Made by a program: the position numbers and the translations under genes
Notes under the pieces: model-generated
Told to the model about the DNA's origin: nothing
Database searches by the model: none
The model's input: only the letters and a program-made list of their open reading frames with translations
Part shown: positions 25,354 through 36,300 of the stretch, piece after piece
Numbering within the stretch: the stretch's first letter is position 1
Layout: the number at the start of each line of letters is the position of its first letter
Assembly (NCBI RefSeq): GCF_018861315.1
Contig: NZ_JAHLDL010000002.1
Span: forward strand, 1 to 64,000
Direction: 5' to 3'
DNA length: 64,000 nt
Source: Clostridium bowmanii
GTDB lineage: Bacteria; Bacillota; Clostridia; Clostridiales; Clostridiaceae

Positions 25354-26016
25354 ATAGCGATGAGCATAATACACTTTAGTTCTCTTTCGTTTATTCCTTA
25401 CTGAGTTCTCAATACCCTCAAAATCAAGGTTCTCACAGCCGTTATCACAGGTGATTGTTTTAAATGTTTCTGAGAATAACATTCCCATTTTCCGCTCCAA
25501 TTTGTCCAATACCTTCACGACGGCAACCTGCGATTTAGATGGTATTTTAAAGGCCAACTCCTTACGGGTTACTCTTTCACTTAATACCATCAAGACAGTC
25601 TTTGTACCCTGTTTCCATACTACGGTGTCCATTTACCAGTGCCCTATCTCATCACGCGAAGCTACCGCTGCAGGCCTTTCTGATATGCTTGTTCCTTTGG
25701 TATTGTTATATGCCGGCCTTATTGTACGTTCTGAATGCCCTCCTAATTGCTCTGCTATGTGACTTGAGTTTAGCCCCATTTTGTATAGTGTCTCTAACTT
25801 TATGCGTTCCTCGTAGGTTAGGTGTTTACCTTTTCTGTTCTCTGTGATAAAATTTAATTGGCTCATGTGAAATCCTCCCGTATATGTTGGTTTAGTCACT
25901 TAACATTATACAAGAGTATTTCTCTTGAGTCTTTATTTTTTTGTTACTCTTCGGTCATTTCATTATACAACTTACCGTACGTTTCTAGACACTTTAAAAC
26001 TAGTACTTTTCTAGTC
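25354..26016 (-). mobile_element. IS30-family insertion sequence fragment (5' part)
   Basis: The transposase starts at 25899 or 25866 (minus). It has the N-terminal HTH (HLTYEERIKLETLYKMG, HIAEQLGGH), a stop at GHW-stop-MDTV (25632-25630) where the family has GHWE-x-DTV, then the DDE region (DTVVWKQGTKT, TCDNGCEN, KVYYAHRYS), and it is cut off after YYAHRYS. It is therefore truncated and has a nonsense codon. The outer end is placed at 26016 because the terminal 24 bases recur as a solo copy at 11117-11140. Confidence 0.8.
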
Positions 26017-26095
26017 CCATTTGACTGTATGTGGTAACTTTCTGGACATCTTAATTGTTTGCCAATAGATCTTTTTCAATTATCAAATTTCAAAG

Positions 26096-26124
26096 TGTGT
26101 TAATTAACAATAACTTAATATAAT
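26096..26124 (+). promoter_or_regulatory. Candidate activator-dependent promoter of the phosphatase gene
   Basis: TATAAT (26119-26124) with a poor -35 region (TGTGTT at 26096-26101, 17-base spacer) and several TTAAC/TAACTTA-like direct repeats around it (26100-26135). This fits control by PhoP under phosphate limitation, but the boxes were judged by eye only. Confidence 0.35.
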
Positions 26125-26193
26125 CGTAACTTACCCATAATTCCAAGTTGTTACAATTTAATACAAGAACTAAATACAAGGAGGGATTTTTTA

Positions 26194-28227
26194 ATGGTTA
26201 AATCTAAAAAGAAAATTGCAATACTAATATGTACAGCATTAATGGCGGGCCAATTTTCAGTAGGTATTTTTCAACCAATAAAAGAATTTTCAAACACTGC
26301 TTATGCCAAAGAAGTAAATACAGTAAAAAAAGCTAAAAACGTAATAATGATGATACCGGATGGAACTAGTGTAGAAGCAGTTACCCTTGCACGGTTATAT
26401 TATGATTTAAAAAAAGATGGCATTCCAGGAAATGATTCTTTAAACATGGATTCTATATTGACGGGCCTTGTAAAAACTTATTGGCAAGATGGTCCTATTA
26501 CTGACTCTGCTCCAGGTGGAACTGCTTATTCTACTGGGTTTAAATCTGAAGATAAGCATGTTGGAGTTTTGAGCACAAAAGATGGGAATATACCTAAATC
26601 AACTTTACTCGAGGCTGCTAGAGAAGCCGATAAAGCAACTGGTATGGTAGTTACTTGTGAAGCTATGCACGCTACTCCAGCTGATTACGCATCTCATGTT
26701 GCAAATAGAAATCAGTATAACTCTATAATGAAACAAATGGTTTATGGAAAATTTGATGTAGTATTAGGTGGTGGAGATAGGCAATTAAGTTCAGAAGCTC
26801 GATCAGCAGATGGCAAAACCCAATATAGAAAAGACGGTATTGACCTAAGAAAAGAATTAAAAAATATGGGCTACGATTATGTAACTAACAAAAATGAGCT
26901 CACTTCAACAAAATCTTCTAAATTATGGGGTATCTTTGCACCACAAGCTATGTCTCCTGATATAGATAGAGAAAGATTAACTCCAGAAGAGCCAACTCTA
27001 CAGGAAATGACCAATAAAGCTATAAATGTATTATCAAAAGATAAAGATGGATTCTTTCTAATGGTAGAAGGAAGTCAAATAGATTGGGCAGGACATGCAA
27101 ATGACCCATCACAAATTGTTAGTGAAACGGTAGCTTATGATAAAGCAGTAAAAGCAGCTATGGATTTTGCTAAAAAGGACGGAAATACTGTTGTAATATC
27201 TGCTTCAGACCACAGTACTGGTGGTGGTACTCTTGGTATGGTGGGTCTTGGTGAGGACATTGGTAAATCATATTCGTCTGTTACTTTTGAAGATACAATT
27301 ATGAAATTGACTAAAGCTAAAGCATCTAGCGCCTTAATAGGCTCTGAGTTAAAAGGTAAAGATGAAAATACTATAAAGACAGAAGTAAAAGAATACTTTA
27401 GTTTTGAAGATCTAACAAAAGAAGAAATCACAGAAATTCAAGCAGGAAACCTATCATCTGTTATAAGTAAAAGAGTAGGTATAGCTTGGACAAGCAACAA
27501 TCATACAGCTGGTGATGTGGGATTATATTGCTATGCTCCTTTAGGCATTGAAAAACTAACTGGGCTTGTAGAAAATACAGATGTTGCTAAATATTTAGAA
27601 AAAGTAACAGGTTTAGACTTAGCTCTAACTACAGATAAATTATTCGGAAATGCAAAAACGGAATTTGATAAGTTAGGTGCAACTATTTCTATAGATGCTT
27701 CTGATGTGGATAATCCAGTAGTAAATGTAAGTAAATCTGGACATATTTTAAAGCTTAATGGATTTACTGATAAGGGAACATTTGATGGAACAAAAGTTAA
27801 CTTCAATGGAGTAATTGTTTTAATTACTAAAGATGGCAAGACTTATAATGAAAAAGATATTTACATACCAGAAGATGTATTAACAAAATTCAAAGAATAC
27901 GTTAATGCTGGCAAAGTAGTGGAAAGTATAGTTAAAGAAGTAAAACCTGTAAAACCTATAAAACCTATAAAACCTATAAAACCTATAAAACCTATAAAAC
28001 CTATAAAACCTATAAAACCTGTAATTAAATCCTCACCTGTAAAGACTGGAGTTGTAACTGCAAAATCAGGTTTAAATGTTAGAAGTTCAAATACCTCAGA
28101 ATCTTCTAAAGTAGGATTACTAAAATATAATACTTCCGTTACAATAATTGGAGAAGAGGGAGGTTGGTATAAAATCAAATATGGAAAATCTCAAGGATAT
28201 ACTTTTAAAAGTTATATAAAATTTTAG
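26194..28227 (+). CDS. Secreted alkaline phosphatase with KP-repeat linker and SH3b tail
   Basis: 677 residues. Signal peptide (1-41, cleavage likely after TAYA). Alkaline phosphatase domain about 45-480: MIPDGTS, the nucleophile Ser in TDSAPGG, HATPADYASH, EGSQIDWAGHAND, SASDHSTGG and SNNHTAGD give the usual two-zinc and Mg site. An extra domain (about 485-575) follows, then nine or so KP[IV] units (about 585-610) encoded by 9-bp repeats, then a bacterial SH3 domain (GLNVRSSNTSES to YKIKYGKSQGYTFKSYIKF) that may bind the cell wall. It should release phosphate from organic esters outside the cell. RBS AAGGAGGG. The upstream boundary is the IS30 end. Confidence 0.9.
   Translation: MVKSKKKIAILICTALMAGQFSVGIFQPIKEFSNTAYAKEVNTVKKAKNVIMMIPDGTSVEAVTLARLYYDLKKDGIPGNDSLNMDSILTGLVKTYWQDGPITDSAPGGTAYSTGFKSEDKHVGVLSTKDGNIPKSTLLEAAREADKATGMVVTCEAMHATPADYASHVANRNQYNSIMKQMVYGKFDVVLGGGDRQLSSEARSADGKTQYRKDGIDLRKELKNMGYDYVTNKNELTSTKSSKLWGIFAPQAMSPDIDRERLTPEEPTLQEMTNKAINVLSKDKDGFFLMVEGSQIDWAGHANDPSQIVSETVAYDKAVKAAMDFAKKDGNTVVISASDHSTGGGTLGMVGLGEDIGKSYSSVTFEDTIMKLTKAKASSALIGSELKGKDENTIKTEVKEYFSFEDLTKEEITEIQAGNLSSVISKRVGIAWTSNNHTAGDVGLYCYAPLGIEKLTGLVENTDVAKYLEKVTGLDLALTTDKLFGNAKTEFDKLGATISIDASDVDNPVVNVSKSGHILKLNGFTDKGTFDGTKVNFNGVIVLITKDGKTYNEKDIYIPEDVLTKFKEYVNAGKVVESIVKEVKPVKPIKPIKPIKPIKPIKPIKPIKPVIKSSPVKTGVVTAKSGLNVRSSNTSESSKVGLLKYNTSVTIIGEEGGWYKIKYGKSQGYTFKSYIKF
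27949..28020 (+). repeat. 9-bp tandem repeats in the phosphatase linker
   Basis: The unit AAACCTATA (coding KPI) is repeated about eight times nearly without change, with a variant AAACCTGTA at each end. Its near-perfect identity suggests recent slippage. Confidence 0.85.
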
Positions 28228-28290
28228 TAAGGTAAAAATCCCCTTCCAATTTTTAAAAGGTGCCAGGTTGGATATAATATATTAAATGGG

Positions 28291-28325
28291 TAGCTAGTAA
28301 AACTTAGTGTTTACTAGCTATTTTC
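28291..28325 (+). terminator. Intrinsic terminator of the phosphatase gene
   Basis: TAGCTAGTAAA and TTTACTAGCTA form an 11-bp stem around ACTTAGTG and are followed by TTTTCC. Confidence 0.75.
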
Positions 28326-28518
28326 CTAGTAGTAGCAATAGTATCTATGAAGAAAAGGAAAGAACATATTAAAAGCTATAGAGGATGGAAAAGTTGTATA
28401 TGAAAGAGTTTGAAGTATAGTAATTTATATTTATCTAATAAAAAATAACTATTTAGAAGGAAACCTCTTTTAAATGCAGAATAGATATATAAAAGGTTAT
28501 TTAAAGGAGGTCAAATAA

Positions 28519-28680
28519 ATGTCAAAATTAGAAATTCCAAAAGATAAAGACGAAATAAAGCGACAAATTAAAGCATTACAGAGCCTATTACCTATAGATG
28601 ATAAGAAAAGAGATAGCAAAAGTAAGCAAATGCACCAAGATGAAATTAAAGCCCTTAAAAAAGCTTTAAGCGACAAATAA
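28519..28680 (+). CDS. Small charged helical protein, function unknown
   Basis: 53 residues, about 40 percent Lys, Asp and Glu, with no Cys and no membrane segment; the pattern EIKRQIKALQSLL and EIKALKKAL suggests two amphipathic helices. ATG 28519 follows an excellent site (AAAGGAGG) and a terminator lies 44 bases after the stop, so it is likely a real monocistronic gene. I do not recognise a family. Confidence 0.6.
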   Translation: MSKLEIPKDKDEIKRQIKALQSLLPIDDKKRDSKSKQMHQDEIKALKKALSDK

Positions 28681-28723
28681 GAGATATTACCTATTTATAT
28701 AAGTCACAGATACCCATAAATAA

Positions 28724-28770
28724 AAAGAAAAGGATTACACTATTTTGTGTAATCCTTTTCTTTTTTTTAA
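28724..28770. terminator. Strong intrinsic terminator
   Basis: AAAGAAAAGGATTACAC and its complement (28747-28763) form a perfect 17-bp stem around TATTTT and are followed by TTTTT. Confidence 0.8.
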
Positions 28771-29498
28771 AAATGAGTCTATATCTAACAATTTACGGTG
28801 GTCCACGAAAAAAATGAGTTATTAATGGTCCTAAGGTTTTAGTCCAGTTATAGCAAACATAAACTTCCAGTTTCTGTTTTAGGCATTTTAACGGTTATAA
28901 CACTTGAAGATATAACTCTTGAAGATATAACTCTTCTGGATGAATTATCTACTCTATCTATTGTATAGGTTGCCGGTGCGCCCCTATTGTAAAATATGGA
29001 AGCATATGCGGGTAGATTTTAATGCTGAAAATTCGCACAACCACCGGCAAATTATTTATTAAACCAACAAATGAGATGGAAATACTTATGGGTGAAAAAG
29101 ATTTACTGCAAAAATTCAACCGATTTAAAAACTGTATAATATTATACTAAATTAATTTCACAAAATTCATATAAAAAAATATATTTTAATTCAATTAATA
29201 ACATAAACTAAGAAAATACTACATAATTTGCTAAATTAACTTAAACTTAACCATAATTTAATTGAAAATTAAAAGTTAAAGTATAAAGTATAATTAGTTG
29301 TATAAAATACGAGTTTTACAACTTAATAACATAGTTTTATAAAACAATAATGGAGTAGATAAACGATATGAATAAGAAAGTGAAACTAGAGTGTTTATGG
29401 AATGAGAAGTAATGATATTAACATAGGTAATTTGATTTTTAGAATGAGCTTGTAAAATAAAATTATAAATAAGCCACAATTAGGAGGAAGATATTACA
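28771..29498. other. Gene-poor region before the NRPS cluster, with a 15-bp direct repeat and a stem-loop
   Basis: No gene is supported. At about 28907-28940 the 15-base unit CTTGAAGATATAACT occurs twice in tandem within a short protein-like stretch (VITLEDITLEDITLL), probably a decayed gene. TTGCCGGTG (28970-28978) and its complement CACCGGCAA (29042-29050) bracket about 63 bases of higher GC. From 29090 on, the DNA is very AT-rich and probably holds the cluster promoter, but I could not place a convincing -35/-10 pair. Confidence 0.4.
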
Positions 29499-30356
29499 AT
29501 GAAAGCAAAAATAACATACCCTGGAAATATATATGAAATTGATGGATGTAAAATGCATTTATATTTAGTAAATAAAAAGAGTGTAGCAACTATAATTCTT
29601 ATTTCAGGAAGTGGAACTACTTCACCATATGCAGATTTTTATCAACTTCTAGGCGAATTATCTAAAAATATTAGTACATGCATTTATGAAAGACCAGGAT
29701 ATGGGTTTAGTGAAGCTACAAATTTGATAAGAGATATAGATATTGTTGTAAAGCAATTGAGAACTCTTTTAAAAAAAGCATTAATTAAACCACCATATAT
29801 ATTTATTGGGCATTCAATGGGATCACTTGAGATAATAAGATTTTCACAACTATATCCAAATGAGGTTATGTTTGTAGCGACAATTGATGGAATTAGTCCA
29901 ATATATGCTAAAAATTTTAAAATGAGTAATTTACAAAAAGTAAGTAGTAAGTTAATTAATGGCTTCATTACTTCATATTTTATGAAAAAGATGTCTAATA
30001 CATATTTAGCTAATAAGTTTTTTGTGGATATAGAAGGATTACCAAAAAAAATTCAGGATATAAAAATACGGATGGCAAATAAAAATTCTGGAAATGATGA
30101 GATGATAAGAGAACTTGATATGATGAATACAAATGGAAGAAAAATTGAATTGGGTATAAAACCCACAGAAATTGATTTAATCAGTTTTAGTTCTATAAAT
30201 GGTGTATCTGAAAATTGGGAAAATGTTCAAAGTGATTTAGAGAGTTATTTTAATGTTAAAAATAAAATTGTTTATAGTGATTGTGGTCACTATATCCATC
30301 ATAAAAAATATAAAGATATATCAAAAACAGTAGTTGAATTTTACAAAAAAATATAA
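29499..30356 (+). CDS. Alpha/beta hydrolase, first gene of the NRPS cluster
   Basis: 285 residues. Alpha/beta-hydrolase fold: oxyanion region ILISGSGTTSP, YERPGYGFSEA, the nucleophile Ser in the elbow GHSMGS, and a C-terminal catalytic His in DCGHYIHH. RBS GGAGGAAG. Only about 30 bases separate it from the first NRPS gene, so it is cotranscribed. It could cleave or release the product, act as an editing hydrolase, or serve in self-protection; sequence alone does not decide. Confidence 0.78.
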   Translation: MKAKITYPGNIYEIDGCKMHLYLVNKKSVATIILISGSGTTSPYADFYQLLGELSKNISTCIYERPGYGFSEATNLIRDIDIVVKQLRTLLKKALIKPPYIFIGHSMGSLEIIRFSQLYPNEVMFVATIDGISPIYAKNFKMSNLQKVSSKLINGFITSYFMKKMSNTYLANKFFVDIEGLPKKIQDIKIRMANKNSGNDEMIRELDMMNTNGRKIELGIKPTEIDLISFSSINGVSENWENVQSDLESYFNVKNKIVYSDCGHYIHHKKYKDISKTVVEFYKKI

Positions 30357-30391
30357 ATAATTAATCTATAACAGCTAAAGGAGATATGTTA

Positions 30392-33300
30392 ATGATAAAT
30401 TTAGTACAAAGTAGAGAAAAGTGGGCTGATACATTAAAAAAATTCGAATGTATATCTTTTTTCAAAAACATTAAAAATTCTGGAAGTGTAACTTTAGAGA
30501 AGAAAGTATTTCATAATAATTATTTAGATATAATAAATTCAAATGAAAAATATCAGGGGAATGATGGTATATTAAGTTTTTTTTCAACTGTAGTTTCGAT
30601 TGTGTTAAATAGATACAATAAATCTAATGTTTTTATAGGAGTTAAATCAGACAGTGGCAAATATGTTCCTGTATTTGTAGATTTTGAACATAACATAGCA
30701 TTCAATGTACTTGTAGGTCAAGTTGAAGATGATTATATAATGTCTAATAAGCACCAAAAATTTAACATAAAGAGTATTTCACGTAAACTTGGATTAAAGA
30801 TAAGTTGCATTGATGAACTTTTTGAAATAGGAATAACCTCACAAGTGTATGATGAAAATGTTAATCTTGAGCAAACAAAGTGCAACTGTATTTTTAAAGT
30901 GGATAAAAATAGTTTTGATGTTTATTACGATAGCAATGTTTATAATGAACATGATATTGATGTAATAGGTAAGAGTATTATAGCAGTTATTGAAAAAGTA
31001 GTTAGTACACCTGAAATTGAAATAAATAGAATATCAATTATAGATAAAAAGCAAGAACAAGAAATACTACAAATTTACAACCATGAAGTAGAATACAATA
31101 ATGTAAATGTTATTAGTTTGTTCGAAAATATAGTAAAAAATAATCCTTTAGCGGAAGCAGTAAAATTTGAACAAATGAGTATGAGCTATAAAGAGCTTAA
31201 CAATTTATCCAATGGAGTTAGTAATTGCATTATAAAAAATGGTATAAAAGCTGGACAAGCAGTCGCATTTATGTGTGATAGGTCTTTGAATATGGCTGTT
31301 GGAGTAATAGGTATAATGAAATCTGGTAGTGTATATATTCCTATAGATGCATTACTTCCAACCGACAGAATACAGTTTATGTTTGAAGATAGTGATGTTA
31401 AGTTAGTAATAGCAGATAAAAACAATTTAGAAAAAGCAAAAGCACTTGGAGTTAAAGTAATAGAAATTGAGGGTATAGGCACCTGCGAAAAAACAATAGG
31501 AGAAGTAGGAGAAAATGCATATATTATTTATACATCAGGGAGTACAGGGAAACCAAAGGGTGTATTAGTATCCCATAATAGCTTAGGTTCATCAATAAAG
31601 TGGAGAAAAGAGGAATACAAGTTAGATTCATTTGACAATGTTATGCAGATTTTCTCATATGCATTTGATGGATTTATGACAAGCTTTTTTACACCCATAG
31701 TATCTGGAGCAACAGTAGTGCTTGTAACAGAAGAAAATGCAAAAGATGTAGTAGCTTTAAGAAAAATAATAAAAGAAAGTAAAATAACTCACTTCATTGT
31801 AGTGCCAGCTTTATGTTTAGCAATTTATGAGGATATTACTAAAGAGGAAGCTGAAACTGTAAGAATGATAACAACAGCTGGGGATAAATTAATAGATGAG
31901 GAAATAAAAAAAATAAAAGGTGTAAATAAAAATACAGAATTAATAAATGAGTATGGACCAACTGAATGTACAATAGTCGCAACGGCTAAAAGAAATATAA
32001 CGAATTGTGAAAACAATTCAATTGGAAAGCCAATAACAGGAGTACAAATATATATAATTGATCAATTTGGTAATCTATTGCCTGAAGGCGTAGCAGGAGA
32101 AATTGCAATCGGAGGTAATGGAGTTGCTGTAGGGTATCTAAATAATGAAGAGCTATCTAATAAGAAATTTGTAAAAAGTCCATATATTAATGGGAAAATG
32201 TACAAAACGGGTGATAAGGGTAGATGGTTAATTAATGGAGAAGTACAATTTTTGGGAAGAATAGATAATCAGGTAAAGATAAGAGGATATAGAATTGAGT
32301 TACAAGAAATAGAAAATATATTGGAAGGACTAGATGGAATAAAGACCGTAGCAGTTAAGCTAGTCAATGGTGAACTATATGGATATTATACAAGCGATTG
32401 CATAGTATCTCAAGAAAATATTATTGAAGAAATAGGGAAAAAATTACCGGAATATATGGTTCCTAAAAACATTATAAAAATCGATGTAATGCCTTTGACA
32501 AGCAATGGCAAGATAGATTATAAAAATTTGCCCGAAATACAAAAAAGCATTAAAACGGAAAACTTAAAGCCTGAAACAACACAAGAGAAAGAAATGTGGG
32601 ATATATGGAAAGAAGTGCTAGGAAATGATGATTTCGGAATTAATGATAAGTTTTTTAATATAGGCGGTAACTCATTAAAGGGTATAATTATGGTATCTAA
32701 GGTTTCACAAAGAAGTGGTAAAAAAGTAACGTTGCCACTATTATTGAATAATGATTCTATAAAATTATTTGTTTGTGCTGTTGAAAAGTTGAGCACAACA
32801 CAAGTTGTAAGGATAAATAAAGCAGAGGCTCAAGATACTTATAAATTGACTTCATTACAACAAGGAATATATATGAGCTGTGAATTTGATGATACAGGAA
32901 TTGGATACAATGTGCCTTTGGTATTAAAAGTTGAAGGGGAATTAGATATATCTAGAGTGCAAAATGCAGCACAAAAGTTATTGGATCGTCATAAAATTTT
33001 ACGTACAGTTTATATTTCTACAAATAGTGGAATACATCAGCAAGTTAAAGAGAATATAAGTATTTCAGTTGATTTTGTGAAAAGCAACAAATCTATAGAA
33101 ATGGAATTTTCAGAATTTTTACGTGCTTTTAATTTTGAAAAAGCACCACTACTTAGAATGCAGGTTGTTGAATGTAATAATATAAAGTATATTATGTTTG
33201 ACTCACACCACATTGCAGTTGATGGGATTTCAATGTCTATTTTATATGATGAGTTTTGTGCACTGTATGACGGGTGCGAACTTGAAACGCAGGATATAGA

Positions 33301-36300
33301 TTTTATAGATTATTCAGTTTGGCAGAATGGTGAAGAAGGACAAAGTTTGGTTGAAAATAATATGAAATACTGGATGGAACGATTTAAAGACTGGAATGGT
33401 ATAACCAATATTCCCACAGATTTTCCTCGTGAATCAATAGTTAGATTAGAAGGTAAAACATTAAATTTTAATATTGGATTGAAATTAACAGAAAAGGTAA
33501 AATCGTTTTGCAAGGTAAATGCAGTTACTCCATATATGATGCTTTTAGGAGTATATAGTATAGTTATTGGAAAGTATACAGGGCAAAGAGATGTTACTAT
33601 AGGTTTACCTAGTTATGGTAGAAACTTAGAGCAATTTGAAAAAATGGTAGGTATGTTTGTTAATAGCTTGCCAATTAGAGTTTACCCAGAACCTGAGAAG
33701 AATTTTATAGAACTATTAAGTGAAATAAAGAATGATGTTTCGTTAGCACTAACAAATGAGGGGTGTTCCATAGAGAAAATTGTAACTGGGCTAGGATTGA
33801 CATCAGAAACAGGTACAAACCCACTATTTTCAACAATGTTTGCATTGCATGATATACCAATAAATGAGAATGAAATCCATGGCTTGAGGTTAAGTAAAGT
33901 GAATATAGAACAAAATGTTTCTAAGTTTGATATTACACTTGACGCGCAAGAAGAAAATAAGATTATGAATTTCCAACTTCGATATAACAGCAACCTTTTT
34001 AATATTGAAACAATTGAAAATTTTATCAGTCATTTTATAAATTTAATTGAAAATACTATTAACTATCCTAAAGTTTCTATAAAAAAACTTAATATGCTAT
34101 CAATAGATGAATATAATCAGTTAATGGTATGCAATAATGATACACATGTTGATTATAAAGATAAAAACTCAAATATTATAGATCTTTTTGAGAGACAAGT
34201 GATTTTGAGACCAAATTCAATTGCTGTATCATTTAATGGAAAAAGCTTAACATATAAAGAGGTAAATGATCGTGCTAATAATTTAGCCAATAAATTATTA
34301 AGTTCAAATATATCAACAGGAGCTGTAGTACCAATTATTGCTGATAGAAGCTTTGAAATGCTAATAATTGAAATTGCAATAATGAAGTCAGGAGCAACAT
34401 TTTGTCCTCTTGATCCAAGTTGGCCATCAGCAAGAATAAATATGATTATTGATGAAGTTGGTGCTGAATTTGTTATAACTAGTACTAAAAGTAAAGTTAT
34501 TGAAGAGGTATTAGTTGAAAAATGGGAAGTTAACCTTAAAGATATAGTTGCAGAATGTCAAAATCCTCGCGTTGAGATTTTAAGTAGTGATGTAGTTTAT
34601 ATTATATATACTTCTGGATCAACAGGTAAGCCTAAAGGCGTGGTAGTACCATATTTAGGAATTATTAACCGCTTGATGTGGATGAACGAAAGACTAGGGA
34701 CAGATGGCAGTAATAGTGTATTAAATACTACAAATTATGTATATGATAGTTCAGTGTGGCAAATGTTTTGGCCACTTATAAATGGAGGTAAAACAGTTAT
34801 ACCTGTTCCTAGTGCAATTATGTCTGCTGAATATATAACAAAAATTATTGCAGATGAAAAAATCACAATTACTGATTTTGTTCCATCAGTATTTAATGTA
34901 ATTGTTGGTCAAATGAAAGAGTCAAAAGATTCATTAGAGACGTTAGATAGTTTAAAATGGATAATAATTGGTGGGGAAGAGATAAAACAAAATTCTGTTC
35001 ATGATTTCATGGAGTTATATCCAAATACTCAATGCATCAATTTATATGGACCAACAGAGGCCAGTATAGGTTGTGTATATAAAGTTATTTCTAAAGAAGA
35101 AGATGGTGTAATTCCTATAGGGAAACCGATTAGTAACGTTAATATTTTATTACTTGATGACAACATGCAGCCAGTGCCAAGGGGTGTTATAGGTGAAATG
35201 TATATTGGGGGAATATGTTTAGCCAATGGATATTATAAGGATAATGAAAAAACTAGTAAAGTTTTTATAAAAAATACATTTAATGAAATTAATAGTAAAT
35301 ATTTATATAAAACTGGTGATATTGCTAAATGGGGTAAAAACTGGGATATTTATTTCTTGGGAAGACGTGATTATCAGGTGAAAATAAGAGGATTTAGAAT
35401 TGAGACTCAAGAAATAGAAGATAAAGTTTTAAAACTTGAAGGGGTTAATCAGTGCACTGTAATTGACTATGAAAGTGATGCAGGAGATAAGTATCTTTGT
35501 GGATATTTTACTGCTAAAGAAGGAATTGAAAAAGAAGATGTTAGAAGTTTTTTAGTAAGCCAACTACCCAATTATATGGTACCAACATTTATAGTTAAGC
35601 TTGATGAAATATACATAACAAAGTCAGGAAAATTGGATAGAAAAAGGTTGCCTAAACCTCAATTTGAGATTCTTGATAGGGATATCATTTTACCTAAAAC
35701 AAAGGAAGAAAAACTATTATCTATTGCATGGAAAGAGGTACTAAATCTCAAGGCAGTAGGAATAAACGATAACTTTTTTGCAATAGGTGGTGATTCTATT
35801 AAGGCATTACAGATATCGTCACGCTTAAAAAAAGCCGGGTTAGAATTTACAATGCAACAGTTATTTAGTAATCCAACTATAGAACAGCTTGGTAAAAAAG
35901 TTATATATGCAAATCAAAAAAAATATGAGGTTGTAACAGGAGAGGTGGATTTATCACCAGTTCAAAAACGTTATTTTGAGACTTATGACCCAAACTTGTA
36001 TTTTAATCAAGCTATTATGGCTTTTAGAAAAGAAGGTTTTGTTTTAGATTCAGTAAAAAAATCATTTATTTATATAGTGAGTCAGCATGACATGCTTAGG
36101 GCAAGATTTTCAATATCCAATGAAGGCTTTAAGCAAGTTATTGGAGAAGTTGAAGATGATTATTTTGTAATAGAAGAATTTAATGTATTTGATGAAGTTA
36201 ATGAAAAACAACTTATAGGTGAAATCGTTGAAAGTATTCATAAAAAAATTAATTTGTCGTCAGAATTAATACGTCTTGCTGTAATAAGAACCAAGAGTGG

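Noticed and set aside
27861-28178. Minus-strand open frame rich in GFI repeats opposite the phosphatase linker.
   Set aside because: It is the antisense of the KP-coding 9-bp repeat and has no ribosome site or family resemblance.
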